In this document: piece by piece, positions 1 to 9,440 of the stretch
Position numbering within the stretch: position 1 is the first letter of the stretch
How the letters are laid out: every line of letters starts with the position of its first letter
DNA from: Onchocerca volvulus
Lineage: Eukaryota > Nematoda > Chromadorea > Rhabditida > Onchocercidae
Direction: 5' to 3'
DNA: 64,000 bases
NCBI GenBank assembly: GCA_000499405.2
Contig: HG738137.1
Location: forward strand, 10,580,621 to 10,644,620
The notes under the pieces: generated by a model
What the model was told of the DNA's origin: nothing
What the model saw: the letters and a program-made list of their open reading frames with translations, nothing else
Database searches by the model: none
Made by a program: the position numbers and the translations under genes

Positions 1-562
1 TTACAAAGGCGAGAATAATAATAAGTAAAAATAAAAATAAAAAGAATGAAAACGCGTTGTCGAGTCGTAGGAACTGTCGAAGCTTGAAGAAGTGTGAAGA
101 CTGAAGACTGAAGACTGAATTTGTGAGCAATATAGCTAGCTTATATGGTGATAAGAAGTGGGAGTGATTAAACAGAATTACAATTTTTTAGAGCTATTAC
201 AAAATTATTTCATGAGAAAATTCCTTTAGTACATAGATATGTTAAATGATAAAGGATGGATTACAATTTTTTTAAGCTGTTAAAAAATATAATACATTTT
301 TTTCTTACAGCATTCCGATAAGCATGGTTCGACATGTTAAATGATTATAAGTTAGATAATGGATTTAACTTTTAACATGTTAACTGATTACAAATTAGAT
401 AACAGATTACACTTTCGTCATGGGAAAGTGTTAAAAATTAAAATGAATCACATTTTCTAGAAAATTCTTACAAATATAATTTTATAACTAATTACAATTT
501 TCTAATTATCTTATATTTATAGTTTTTCAAAATAAACATATGGAAAAGGCTTTGATTTTTAT
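1..562. other. AT-rich tract downstream of the Env-like frame
   Basis: No gene is seen. The stretch lies downstream of the minus-strand Env-like frame, so it should hold the 3' end of the BEL/Pao element. It contains a loose repetition of phrases such as ggattacaattttt and acatgttaa..gattayaa..tagataa at about 180-430. No copy of the candidate right-hand LTR (6987-7168) was recognised here. The 3' LTR is therefore either outside the window to the left or lost. Confidence 0.5.
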
Positions 563-2191
563 TTAGTATTCGCGATTTTCGCGACATTCCGGAGAGAGGG
601 GGTTAGATGAGTTTAAGGAGTGAATAATTGGATTGTAGGATAAGGCGATTTGCCGATCATAAGAATTTAGATTTCCTTTTCCTCTTAAAGGAATCTGGTA
701 AATTCTCATAGGAATGGATTCCATATGTTTTTGATTTTTGTTACACAAAAAATGGAAAATGAAACGAATTAACTTAAATTTTAGTGCTACAACAATAATC
801 ATAATTAAAATTACAGAACTAACTACACTAATAATGATGAGTCTCCAATGAGCTATTATGTGCGCTAGTTCTATTGTTTCAGTAGTCTTTTCAATTTGTG
901 CGGCAAATTGTTCAATTAGTTCTTCTCCTTGTTGATCTAGTTCTGTCCAAAGAGACTCTGATTTTGGTAGGTCAGTATTTGAGTTAATTATTTTGTGTTT
1001 TTGAGCTAATATTTCTGGTTCTGCGTTAATTCTTTCAATTTCGAATGCGCTAACGATGCCTACTTGGAATTCGACTTTCTTCCATTCAGACTTGTTAACA
1101 TTGCAAGGTGCTATTAATAACTTATCATTAACTCTTCTGGCTATAATATCACTTTGTAATAGTAATCTAGCTGCTAAGGTTGGATTACTAGTTGATAACC
1201 ATTCTATCAAGAGTAATAAGTTATTTCTATTTTCACAACTTCGTCGTTGCGTTTCAATTAACTGTTGCTTAAATTGTAAGTTTAAAACATCAAAAATGTA
1301 TTGAAATTTAATATTCACAGGATCAAATTTACTTGACTTATTTTCTTCTTCATCGTTTGTTTCCTTCATAATTAACTGACCATTGGAATTTAAATTCATT
1401 GCATTTTTTGATTGCCATCTATCGACTTTTTCATCGATGATTATTTTTCCATTCATAAGATAAAGTTTGGAAAAGTTGCAAGTCATGTCCTTTAATTTCT
1501 TAATTGATGTTTGCAGTTCATCTATAATGACATGCTTCTCATATATTTGGGCATTATATTTCCCAATTCTTTTATACAGACATTTATTTGTTGCTTGGGT
1601 ATTGTTCCAAAGCACGATGCCTGTACTTAATATACATTTACCACTTTGTGTATTACAGTGATTGGTATCATCAAGATCTGATAATGATCCATTACCGTCA
1701 TAAAGGAGGAGTGATCCTTTTTCTAGTATAAAGTTAGTAGTCGATTGACATCTGATTCCTAACCATCCGTAAGAGTATTGCACATTATTGTTTGTTGTCC
1801 ATTTGTTTTGAGCGACCTTTTTCAACGGTGATCCATTTACTTCCAGTTGGCTGTTTAAAATTGTACATAAATGAGAAGATATAGCTGTAGTGGTCGTTTC
1901 ATCAGATATTACGGATAAAGATAGTCTTAAAAAAGCCTTGGTACACACTGTTCGGGTTATATTACTACATTTGATTGCAGGTATCCGAATATGAGTTCGA
2001 GTATAAACTGTGACTTGAGCCAATGTGACCTTTTGTTGTGTAATTTCGTTACAATTCCATTTTTGCGGAATATTAAAAGGAGTACCTGATATCCATTTAC
2101 AATTCTGCTTGGTGTTTGTCTTAATTGCGGTTATGAGAAACAGCGCTATTAAAAATAAACAATTCGTTATTGACTTAGAAATTGGTCGAGT
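563..2191 (-). CDS. Env-like membrane glycoprotein of the BEL/Pao element
   Basis: This is the longest uninterrupted frame of the retroelement, 486 codons from the ATG at 2021-2023, and open further upstream to a TGA at 2192-2194. Upstream of that ATG, at about 2105-2165, the frame encodes a short hydrophobic stretch that could be a signal anchor, so the true start may lie there. The protein has many cysteines and N-x-S/T sites. A strong transmembrane segment sits near residues 393-416, followed by a basic cytoplasmic tail of about 65 residues. The architecture of ectodomain, one late membrane anchor and short tail is that of a class-I membrane envelope-type protein. The assignment rests on position after integrase and on this topology. 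I could not place it in a named glycoprotein family. Frame and phase match the pol C-terminus just upstream. Confidence 0.7.
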   Translation of the reverse strand, partial: TRPISKSITNCLFLIALFLITAIKTNTKQNCKWISGTPFNIPQKWNCNEITQQKVTLAQVTVYTRTHIRIPAIKCSNITRTVCTKAFLRLSLSVISDETTTTAISSHLCTILNSQLEVNGSPLKKVAQNKWTTNNNVQYSYGWLGIRCQSTTNFILEKGSLLLYDGNGSLSDLDDTNHCNTQSGKCILSTGIVLWNNTQATNKCLYKRIGKYNAQIYEKHVIIDELQTSIKKLKDMTCNFSKLYLMNGKIIIDEKVDRWQSKNAMNLNSNGQLIMKETNDEEENKSSKFDPVNIKFQYIFDVLNLQFKQQLIETQRRSCENRNNLLLLIEWLSTSNPTLAARLLLQSDIIARRVNDKLLIAPCNVNKSEWKKVEFQVGIVSAFEIERINAEPEILAQKHKIINSNTDLPKSESLWTELDQQGEELIEQFAAQIEKTTETIELAHIIAHWRLIIISVVSSVILIMIIVVALKFKLIRFIFHFLCNKNQKHMESIPMRIYQIPLRGKGNLNSYDRQIALSYNPIIHSLNSSNPLSPECRENREY

Positions 2192-2194
2192 TCA

Positions 2195-2818
2195 TCCTCG
2201 TATCTGTGTCGCTCTTCTGGTTCTTCTAGCAGTCGGTTCCTCCAGTTCGGAATTTTGTATTGGGATTTCCGGAGTTGGTTGTTGATTAGTTCCCTCTATG
2301 TCTTTGTCATCAACTTCTAGAGGATATAACAGATTCACCGGTCTGTCAGATTATAGCATTTCTTATTTGTCCATCTCGTCCTTTCTTGATTTCCTTTATT
2401 TTTGCTAGTTTCCACATTCTGCGGAAATTTCTGTTTCATTGACCAGCACAATTTCTTGTTCAAAAGGCTCCCTTGCATTAACTAACCTTGGGGAGATGTG
2501 ATTTCGTTGGGTCCGTTCCTTCAAACTATTAAGATATTCCCTTTTCCATAATTCCCAAAATTTATCCAAGGCTTCATTTGTACGTGACCAATATTTGATC
2601 AGTTTTTCTTGACTACTCATTTTATACGGGGTATATTCGTCTTGATCTTCGTTATCAAAAATTTGACTTACCAAAGAGGCGTTTGGTGAAATGAAATCAA
2701 TTGGTCGTATGACCAGGTAGTCATCGAAACTTATGTATATCAGTGGTCGGGTGTTCAGTATGCCCTCACTATTAATGTGATCAAGTCCTTCTGCGACAAT
2801 AGTTTTCTTCCAATGCAT
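2195..2818 (-). pseudogene. Pol C-terminal region after integrase, frameshifted
   Basis: The frame 2405-2818 carries the low-complexity, basic and acidic stretch that follows the integrase core in BEL/Pao polyproteins (Pfam DUF5641-like, with the TRPLIYIS and YWSRTNEALDKFWELWKREYL phrases). It shifts frame near 2415. It shifts again near 2350, just before the RPVNLLYPLEV phrase that normally closes BEL/Pao pol. The last piece is open to the TGA at 2192-2194 and is in the same frame as the Env-like protein. At least two indels therefore separate this region from integrase and from env. Confidence 0.75.
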
Positions 2819-3730
2819 CTTCTCATTGCATTTTTAGTTAAACCAATCAACCGTTCATACACTCCGCCACTCCATGGGGCTCTTGGAGTTATACTCTTCC
2901 AAACGATTCCCTTCATTGTTAAAAAGTTTTTCATTTTGGTAGTGTATTTCATAATGGTCTTAAAAACTAATTGAAATTGGTTAGCATTATCGCTAAGAAT
3001 TAGTTTAGGATAACCTCGACGTGCGCTAAATCTTCTGAATACGTGTACAAAACTTTCAGCTGTTAAGTCATCTACTAATTCAAGGTGTACAGCCCTGGTT
3101 GTAAAACAAGTAAATAAAGCTATCCATCTTTTAATAAGACCACTTTCACCTTTTATAGTAAGAGGACCTAGATAGTCCAGGCCGACATTTTCAAACGTCC
3201 GAGTCCGTATAATTCGAGTTTCTGGTACATTTGGCATGCCTGGTAATTTGAATGGCTTCGCTCTCCATCTTCTACACGTCATACATTTGTTTAATACACT
3301 TTTTACTTCCATTCTACCTTTAGGTATCCAGAAGTTTCTCCGTAGTTCTGATAACGTATGGGCGATTCCTGCATGACACAAATCTTCATGTTGGTGTTGG
3401 ATGAGGAGTTTGGTTATTGGGTTATGCCTTGGAAGATATATTAGATTCAAATTGTCTGGATATATTGTATTATCCAGTCGGCTCCGACATTTCCATAAGG
3501 AATGTGTATCGCTGTAGTAAAGATTCCATTTGTTTATTTCCTTATCGTTGATACTTTCTGATTGAGCTTGTATAATTAAGATTTTGGTTGCCTCAGCTAA
3601 TTCGTATGATGTTAATTCTGCTTCTTCTGGTACTTCTTTCAACCATATGATTCTTCCCTTCGATATATATCTTATGAATCTTAATGCCCAAGCTGCTATT
3701 CTTCGTAGTCTCGACCATTTACTAATACGA
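2755..3730 (-). pseudogene. BEL/Pao integrase
   Basis: Integrase inserts the DNA copy into the host genome. An HHCC zinc-binding set is visible (two His in LLIQHQHEDLCHAGI, then C-x2-C in KCMTC). The D,D-35-E core follows: D in GLDYLGPL, D in LSDNANQF and E in GGVYERLIG. All expected ligands and catalytic acids remain, although the frame is not continuous with its neighbours. It runs into the pol C-terminal frame only through a frameshift near 2800. The frame stays open upstream of the first Met to about 3730, through the AAWALRFIRY segment typical of the RNase H/integrase linker. Confidence 0.88.
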
Positions 3731-4640
3731 GTTGCATCAATTAACTGAAAGCTTCTGATTGTGATGGTCTTAGTTATTGTCGTTGTTGTAAAAATTTTGT
3801 TCTCATAATTTTCATATTCGTGATAAATATTATTTTCCCATTGGGGCTATGTTGATTCATCGTCCTTTAACTATTGAGGACCGGTCCACCACTGCTCGAA
3901 ATTTGCAAGCTTAATTGGATACATATAACCCTTTGTTGCTATGTCAGCCTTGTTAAACCTGCTTGGCCGTATCTGTATGAAATTCTAGACATTCGCATTT
4001 CATCGATTCGATTCTGTATAAATTTTGGTAAAAGTCTTGATCGGTTTTTTAGCCATTGGAGTTCACATTGAGATCTGACCAGAATGTTACTCTTGCATCT
4101 TCAATTTCTAATTGTTTCACAATAAATTTGGTTGCTCGCACTCCGATTAAAATAGCTAAAAATTCTTGTTTAGGTATTGTTATACCTTTTGCAGGAGCTA
4201 TTTGAGATTTCGCGGAAATCAAAAATGTGTTTATACCTTGTTTTGCATAAACTGCTGCAGCATATGCCGTGGGAGATGCATCGGTAAACACATGGATTTC
4301 CAATTGTTGTAAAAGATCAGGATCTATCACACAGCGTGGAATATCTTTGACCTTTGTTGGCCATCGATTTACGAGGATTTTCCATGTCTCAATGTCGTCG
4401 TTCTCCAACGACTGATCCCAGGATAATTTCTTTTTCCAAAGAGCTTGTAGGAACAGTTTGAATAATAGCATCGATGGAATTAAAAATCCCAATGGATCAT
4501 ACTGCGAAGCGATGAATTGTAAAATTGTCCTCTTTGTTGGGGTTTGGTTATCCCATGGCCTTAAAGTTATTTCAATAAAATCAGTGACTGGATTCCAATT
4601 AATACCGAGGATTTTTTTTGTTTTGCTTACTTCTGCATAA
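3731..4640 (-). pseudogene. BEL/Pao RNase H and Peptidase_A17-like region
   Basis: Frame 4049-4492 and its open upstream extension to about 4640 match the part of Pao pol that lies between RT and integrase. It has the RNase H acids in [21 protein letters not shown] and TFWSDL. The Pfam family PF05380 (Pao retrotransposon peptidase) covers this stretch. Downstream, at about 3870-3970, a frameshifted remnant of the NPADxATKG..W..GP phrase is still readable. The phrase KILGINWN, which should follow the RT palm and thumb, appears at about 4600-4640 with no RT core in front of it. Confidence 0.8.
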
Positions 4641-5186
4641 ATTCGAGGGAATAATCATTTCCGACCGGTTCGTCTCCAATACCCTTTCAACTCATCTAAC
4701 TGTTTCTGACGTGTGATATAGTTTATATCATAAGAAGTTAGAGTAATAATTTGTGATTTCTCTGTTAAATAGTCTAATACATGAGCATTTATATTTGTGA
4801 TTTTAGGTTCTAAAGCCTTATTCCGACTTCTACCCTATTAGTTTGGTAAGGTTGAATTTTTTTGAATACTGCGGAAAATGGTTACCGAAAGAAAAGAGGT
4901 TTAATTCTTCCTTCGTAGTTTCGATTAGATTTAAACGATTGACTAGCTTTTTTGATACAAAGGATGATTGGGAACTTGGATCAAATAATACTAAAGCTTC
5001 TTCTCGAGTCTCCAATTGGTTTGAGTTAACTGCTTCAATTTCTTTACACATTAATAAAACCTTCCTACCTTGATGGTTGATTGGTTGATTTAGTGAATTT
5101 GTAATGATTGTTGAATTTGCTTCTTCTTTGTTGGGACCATTACTGATAGAGCCATATTTCTTGTAGCACAACACTGTATTGTGCCA
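4641..5186 (-). pseudogene. BEL/Pao aspartic protease remnant and start of RT region
   Basis: The frame 4830-5174 carries the retropepsin-like segment ALVLFDPSSQSSFVS, where family members usually have D-S-G-S. The active-site Gly-Ser context is altered and the protease may be inactive. Its upstream end contains the second half of the second gag zinc knuckle, cut by the solo LTR at 5192. Downstream the frame reads into the protease/RT linker (LDYLTEKSQIITL...LDELKGYW), then hits a stop near 4660. At that point the sequence jumps directly to the post-RT motif. The expected several hundred residues of RT fingers and palm, with the YxDD motif, are not there. Confidence 0.75.
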
Positions 5187-5191
5187 GCCTT

Positions 5192-5624
5192 TGTCGCAGA
5201 TCTTCTATGACCGTGACAATTATTGAGAATTCTTCTTTCTTGTTGTGTTGTTCTCGAAACCTCAAACTTGGGTAATTAAACCATTTATTATAAATCATGA
5301 TAGCACGGCAATACACTGCAAATATAATATCAATACAACCGATTGACCTCGTGGTAGAACATCCTTTGACAATGATTCTATAGTCAGGACCCTCTTCTTA
5401 TTTATAGAGGGAGGATCTCGCTAGAATTTGATCACAATAAGGCGCCATTTTTTCGCCTAAGAGCGCGTCTTTTTTGGCGCGTAACCTTGACTACAACAAA
5501 AGAATAAAGGACAAAACCATTTGACCTATAAACAAAGAAATATATCCACACAAACAAACCAGAGATACATTTGGAAAACAAAGAAATCACATCTTCTCTG
5601 GTACTCCTAGTGATTTCAGCGACA
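5192..5624 (-). mobile_element. Solo LTR inserted in gag, with 5 bp target duplication
   Basis: A 433 bp block begins TGTCGC and ends GCGACA on either strand. It is flanked on both sides by gcctt (5187-5191 and 5625-5629), a 5 bp target-site duplication typical of BEL/Pao integration. On the minus strand it has a TATA-like ctataaataag at about 5393-5405 and AATAAA further on, as an LTR promoter/polyadenylation unit would. It splits the second CCHC zinc knuckle of the host gag. Removing it with one copy of the duplication restores the reading frame there. A diverged relative lies at 14677-15200. No internal retroelement genes are attached, so it is a solo LTR. Confidence 0.82.
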
Positions 5625-6951
5625 GCCTTTGCAGTGGAAACATATACGTTTCCTTTGTTTGCAATTACTTGTTGCATGGTTCGTGCGGAAACAGTTAGCG
5701 CATGCCTTGAGCTCCTTAGGCGTTCGAATCGTTGTTTAGCCGTGAGGCAATTCGGGCATTTATCTCAGTAATTTTAGTTGCAAAATATGCATGGTCTTTT
5801 TTCCGAATTATTCGTTTATGAAGTTTTGTTATCAACCAACCCAAATTAACCTAAAAATCATATTAAGTTCGTTTTATTACTTGACTGACGGTTTCCCTCA
5901 GTTAATTGTTTTGTTATGAACAAGGCGGAGGTTCTCCCCTTCTGAAAATGAAGTACTTTTCTTGGAATTGGTTCCTGATGGGAATTTTGATTCCTATTTA
6001 CTTCTTCATTTCTCTGAGTTAATGTCATTAGAAATTTTCTTAAACTACTTACTGTCCAAGTTTCTCTTTCTGTTTTCATCTAACAGACTTTGTCCAAAAT
6101 CCATGGTGGTAGTCTGCTTTCGATCGTTACTTAAATACTGGAATGTTCCAGATTCTCGCCTAATGCTTCTAACTGTCGAAGGATTTTTTTCCTCGCTTCG
6201 ATTCTTGATTTCCATTCTTTGTCGTTCCGTTGAATAGAATGGAATTCGTTATAAAACGATTTCTTGATAGTAGCAGGATTACCATATTTATCGATTAAAA
6301 CCTGTCTCATTAATTCATAATTCTCTGGAGCTACTTCAAACTCTCATATAGTGTCCAATGCTTCTTCTTTAAAACATGAAATCAAATAAGTAAGTTTTTG
6401 AATGTTTGGAATTCCCTGAAGATGTATAGTTGCATGAAAGCTATTCCAAATTCTCGCCACAACTTTAGAGCTCCACTAAAGGTTGGTAGTGGCAACTGTG
6501 GCAAATTGATTGTTGAATGATAGACGGATAAGGGTTTCGTCATTTCTTTTTCTTTAATAACCACCAACCTTTCTTGTTGAAGGGCTAATTCCAAATCATC
6601 ATAATATGAATTTAAGGTAATAATAGTTTCCTTACCATTATTAATCATGTGCAAAATACCTTGTTTATCGTTGACCATTTCCGTACTTTCCTTCTTCTTC
6701 TTTTGTTCTTTTTGTAGCTTGTTGTATAAGGTCCAACCATTTTTGGTTGATCGTTTCCAGTGTACTACATATATTTCGAGTCGCTGAATTTTATGCTTGA
6801 CGATCCGTTTTTTAATTTCGTATTGCTTTTTCTGATTTTCTAGCGGCTGGTTTCGATCTGGTAGTGATAAATCAAATTCCTTGATTTCTTCCAGGAGTTC
6901 GATTACTCTACCGGTTGTTGGTTTTGCTGATTGATTGAAAGATGTCGACAT
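5625..6951 (-). pseudogene. BEL/Pao gag, frameshifted
   Basis: The N-terminal frame 6382-6951 starts with ATG at 6949-6951, close to the candidate primer-binding site. It contains a coiled-coil-like charged stretch and the LPQLPLPTFSG..LWREF phrase of Pfam DUF1759, the BEL/Pao gag core. A frameshift near 6430 moves the continuation (LISCFKEEALDT-like) to another frame. A further piece at 5858-6079 (VSSLRKFLMTL) fits the end of the gag core. A complete C-x2-C-x4-H-x4-C zinc knuckle is encoded at 5661-5702, and the following knuckle is split by the solo LTR. Gag would package the element RNA. Confidence 0.8.
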
Positions 6952-6969
6952 TATGAACCTAACCTTGGC

Positions 6970-6979
6970 GGCACCAAAT
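6970..6979 (-). other. Candidate tRNA primer-binding site
   Basis: On the minus strand TGGTGCCGCC lies a few bases inside the candidate 5' LTR and about 20 bases before the gag ATG. TGG at the start is expected for a site complementary to a tRNA 3' CCA end. The cognate tRNA was not identified. Confidence 0.4.
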
Positions 6980-6986
6980 TATAATT

Positions 6987-7168
6987 TGTTGTGGATATTT
7001 TTCGTCGATGTGATAATCCGTAGAATTGATTGTATGTGTCGGACGAACTGGTATCAAGAAAGTTTTATCTTGAAGATAGCTGATTTCTTAATACAACCAG
7101 ATTTTTATATCTTAGAGATGGGAGTGGTTTACATTAATCACCGGAACTGTTAAGACTCAAGTACAACA
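6987..7168 (-). repeat. Candidate 5' LTR of the BEL/Pao element
   Basis: A 182 bp block runs from tgttgtgg to gtacaaca, with TGTTGT/ACAACA inverted ends. It abuts the candidate primer-binding site and holds a TATAAAAA on the minus strand. Size and ends fit an LTR. The partner copy is not visible at the left edge, so the call rests on position and termini alone. Confidence 0.4.
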
Positions 7169-7898
7169 TAAGTATCGTAACAAGATCTCATAAGAAAATT
7201 GGCGTGTGAATATGCACAAAAATGTGAATTTAGATGAGTATTGTGAAAAGCATTGTGAGTATCGTGAATGATAGCAATGGCATTTCCTGCATGACAGGAA
7301 TACAAGGATATGAGCATAAACAGAAAAAGCGTGAGAAATAAGTTTAAGAAATGTAAAATGATTCACAATATTGGTTACACTGATTTACAATAGATAAAAA
7401 CAGAAAAAACTTGGGAATAATCTAAGGAATGTTAATTTAGACAGATATAAAAATGAGATAATTAATGAATCGTGAATCATGGAAAACATTCCCATTTTTA
7501 CTTGTATAAAATTCATTTTAATTTTCGTGACTTTTGCGACAAATCCTTTCAAGATTGCTGCTTCAACGACTTTGCTCATTAATATTTTTTATTGCAAGCC
7601 GCTTGCAGTTTCACAGTTTTGCCTGATTAATATTTCGCAATATTGTAATTGGCAGTCGATTTTTAATTGCAGCGTATAGTGGCATCCCTGGCAGTTCGAG
7701 TGAATTCAAATATTCTGTTGGATAATTAACCGAATCACCTGAACAGTGTCGACCGGCTTGTATGTGACTGCTTCGTTTTAAATGTTAGACTGAATAATAT
7801 TGATAAGTTCGTGGAGTCTTTGTTCTTGGCCGCAAGAATAGCTCGTTCACTCAGCTAATTGTGATTCTTATAATTGATTTGAATATTGAAAAATACTT
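7169..7898. other. Non-coding flank right of the BEL/Pao element
   Basis: AT-rich sequence with no convincing exon, RNA gene or repeat ends. The short open frames here have no family resemblance. Confidence 0.5.
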
Positions 7899-8085
7899 TT
7901 ATACCAATTCTTCTTTTGAGTACCAAATTGCGGAAGTTATGAGGTAACGAAATTCTCCTGCAGTCAGATCAATCGGCATCTTTCCGTTCCCAATTTCCAG
8001 CAATTGATGTAAGAATATTCCAGCTGATCGATCTTTCTGCAGCTGGACTCGCATATTCGTAATTGATTTTAACATCTTTATGCAT
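7899..8085 (-). pseudogene. Helitron helicase fragment (middle part), minus strand
   Basis: The minus strand reads NMRVQLQKDRSAGIFLHQL followed by LEIGNGKMP, then a frameshifted LP.NF.NLV..SKEELV. This series is characteristic of the Pif1-like helicase of Helitron rolling-circle transposons, which unwinds the donor strand. Only about 60 residues remain and the end is frameshifted. It meets, head to head, the plus-strand piece that follows, so the two cannot belong to one intact gene without an inversion. Confidence 0.75.
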
Positions 8086-8380
8086 CGTAGAAGCGACAGT
8101 CTAGGATCTTTCAAACGTGAAGATGTCCTCATTCCTCGCGTTCCTATGATTCCAATGGATATGCCATTTCTATTTAAGAGATTGCAATCCTCAATTCGAT
8201 TGACACTTGTAATCACCATCAATAAAACTCAGGAGCAATTTAGATCTAGAGATGGATTGCTTCTCACTTGAACAGTTATATGTTGCGTGTTCTAGAACTG
8301 GCAAACGAGACAATCTCGATATCTACACAGATAATGAAAAAAAAAAAAGGATTTTGTGCGCTCACAAGTATTGGGAGATT
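8086..8380 (+). pseudogene. Helitron helicase fragment (C-terminal part), plus strand
   Basis: The plus strand reads DVLIPRVPMIP..MPFLFKRLQ..I.L...ITINKTQEQ and, after a frameshift near 8255, CFSLEQLYVACSRTGK..NL.IY. These are the last helicase motifs of Helitron Rep/helicase proteins (the PFxFKRxQFP, TINKxQGQ and HGQLYVAxSR equivalents). The Gly of the SHGQ phrase and the second Gln context are altered. It is a dead relic, oriented opposite to the neighbouring upstream fragment. Confidence 0.8.
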
Positions 8381-8517
8381 GAATATATTAGGAACGTCAT
8401 CTCTTTTCTTTCTTTTCCAGTTAACCAAACCAATAACGCTTGTATATAAAACAATATATGAAAATATGTGCGTATTTGAATGCAACGTTGCGTCAAAATT
8501 TCAAAGCAATCAGCAAA

Positions 8518-8580
8518 AACTTTCGGAGATTTAAGATTTTGAATAAACGAACATTTACATTTTTATTTATACAGACTAGC
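8518..8580 (+). repeat. Helitron-like terminal segment, copy 1
   Basis: Contains actttcggagatttaag then attttgaataaacgaacatt and tttttatttatacagactag. Its reverse complement begins TC-tgtataaataaaaatgtaaatg, which resembles the start of the elements at 16026 and 45233. Related blocks occur at 14298 and 15338. It lies directly downstream of the helicase fragment. Confidence 0.6.
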
Positions 8581-8925
8581 TATTTGATGTGACAATAACT
8601 TCATCAATTTATTTGTATATCAAATCCATTTATTTATTATACATAGCAACTACAGTTTTCTATCCACAGAAGGAAGAATCTTTCTCAGTGTAAAATATCA
8701 ACAATTTTGATCTGAAAATTTCATCAACGTTATTCGGATACTTAAAGAAAATGCTAATTGAGAGACATATTGAATGCTATTATCGCGAAACAGACGGTAA
8801 CTAATTAAAAATTGAAAAAATTTCGTATATAAAGCTAGTTAAAATTGTTATCCAATCAATTAATTAATTAAATATTTGAGAGAAACCAAACCTTTATTAC
8901 TTTTTATCCGTTCAAACAATGATTT
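8581..8925. other. AT-rich spacer
   Basis: No gene is seen. The first 50 bases (agctatttg...caataacttcatcaattt) recur in diverged form at 14577-14620. Confidence 0.45.
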
Positions 8926-9440
8926 CTACTGCACCGGTGGTAAATAAACTCCAATTACGAATGCAAAAATAGGTGAAATAAGTGCAAATTGATTTACAGT
9001 TAAATAAGTACCAATATTAATAGATATAATTGCTTGACTGAATAAATAGCTAAATGTTCGTCCAATCATTGATGACGCTTGTGTCCATGATATCAATTTT
9101 TCAAGTGAAATTTGTAATAATAATAATAAAATTTTAATAAATTAAAAAAATTTCTTTTAAACAAAATTAATTATTTATTTCATTTTTGTTCTTATTTCCC
9201 TTTCTTTTTTTTATTTCCAAATTGATAAAAATAAAAAATTTTAATTTAATGTTGAATTTTAACGAATTTATAAAGTTTAAATTAAAGAATTAAAAATAGC
9301 CTTACCGTTTATATTCATCTTTTGTAACTTTTACATAAATATATGAATAAAATTCAATTTCAGTTGCGGATGCAATCCATAAGCAATCACTCCAATTTGT
9401 TGCGAAAAAACACTCGTACCAAGTATCAATAAAATTCTAT
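8926..9440 (-). pseudogene. SLC19-like (folate/thiamine) transporter remnant
   Basis: Two minus-strand blocks look like the last exons of an SLC19 carrier, a 12-TM importer of folate or thiamine in the plasma membrane. The upstream block, about 9306-9440, encodes TNWSDCLWIASATEIEFY and then SYIYVKVTKDEYK, and ends in a good donor at 9305/9306. The downstream block, about 9100 down to the stop at 8926-8928, encodes SWTQASSMIGRTFSYLFSQ and two hydrophobic segments. The acceptor that should precede the second block has no AG in the right phase. No earlier exons are seen before the divergent chemoreceptor at 9873. It is therefore most likely a truncated pseudogene. Family call from the E.(A/E)(Y/F)YSYIY..V pattern. 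Confidence 0.5.

Larger units (their letters stand above)
563..7168 (-). mobile_element. Defective BEL/Pao LTR retrotransposon with env-like gene
   Basis: Reading the minus strand from right to left, the order is candidate 5' LTR, candidate primer-binding site, gag, aspartic protease, RNase H, integrase, pol C-terminus and an Env-like membrane protein. This is the gag-pro-RT-RH-IN order of the BEL/Pao superfamily, plus a third env-like frame as in some nematode members such as Tas and Cer7. Only the Env-like frame is long and uninterrupted. Gag and pol are frameshifted, the RT catalytic core is absent near 4640-4690, and an unrelated solo LTR sits at 5192-5624. The copy cannot move by itself. 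Confidence 0.88.

Noticed and set aside
5192..5230. A second zinc-knuckle-like peptide read from the left end of the solo LTR (NCHGHRRSATK).
   Set aside because: It lies inside the inserted LTR. The real knuckle is split across the insertion edges and the resemblance is accidental.
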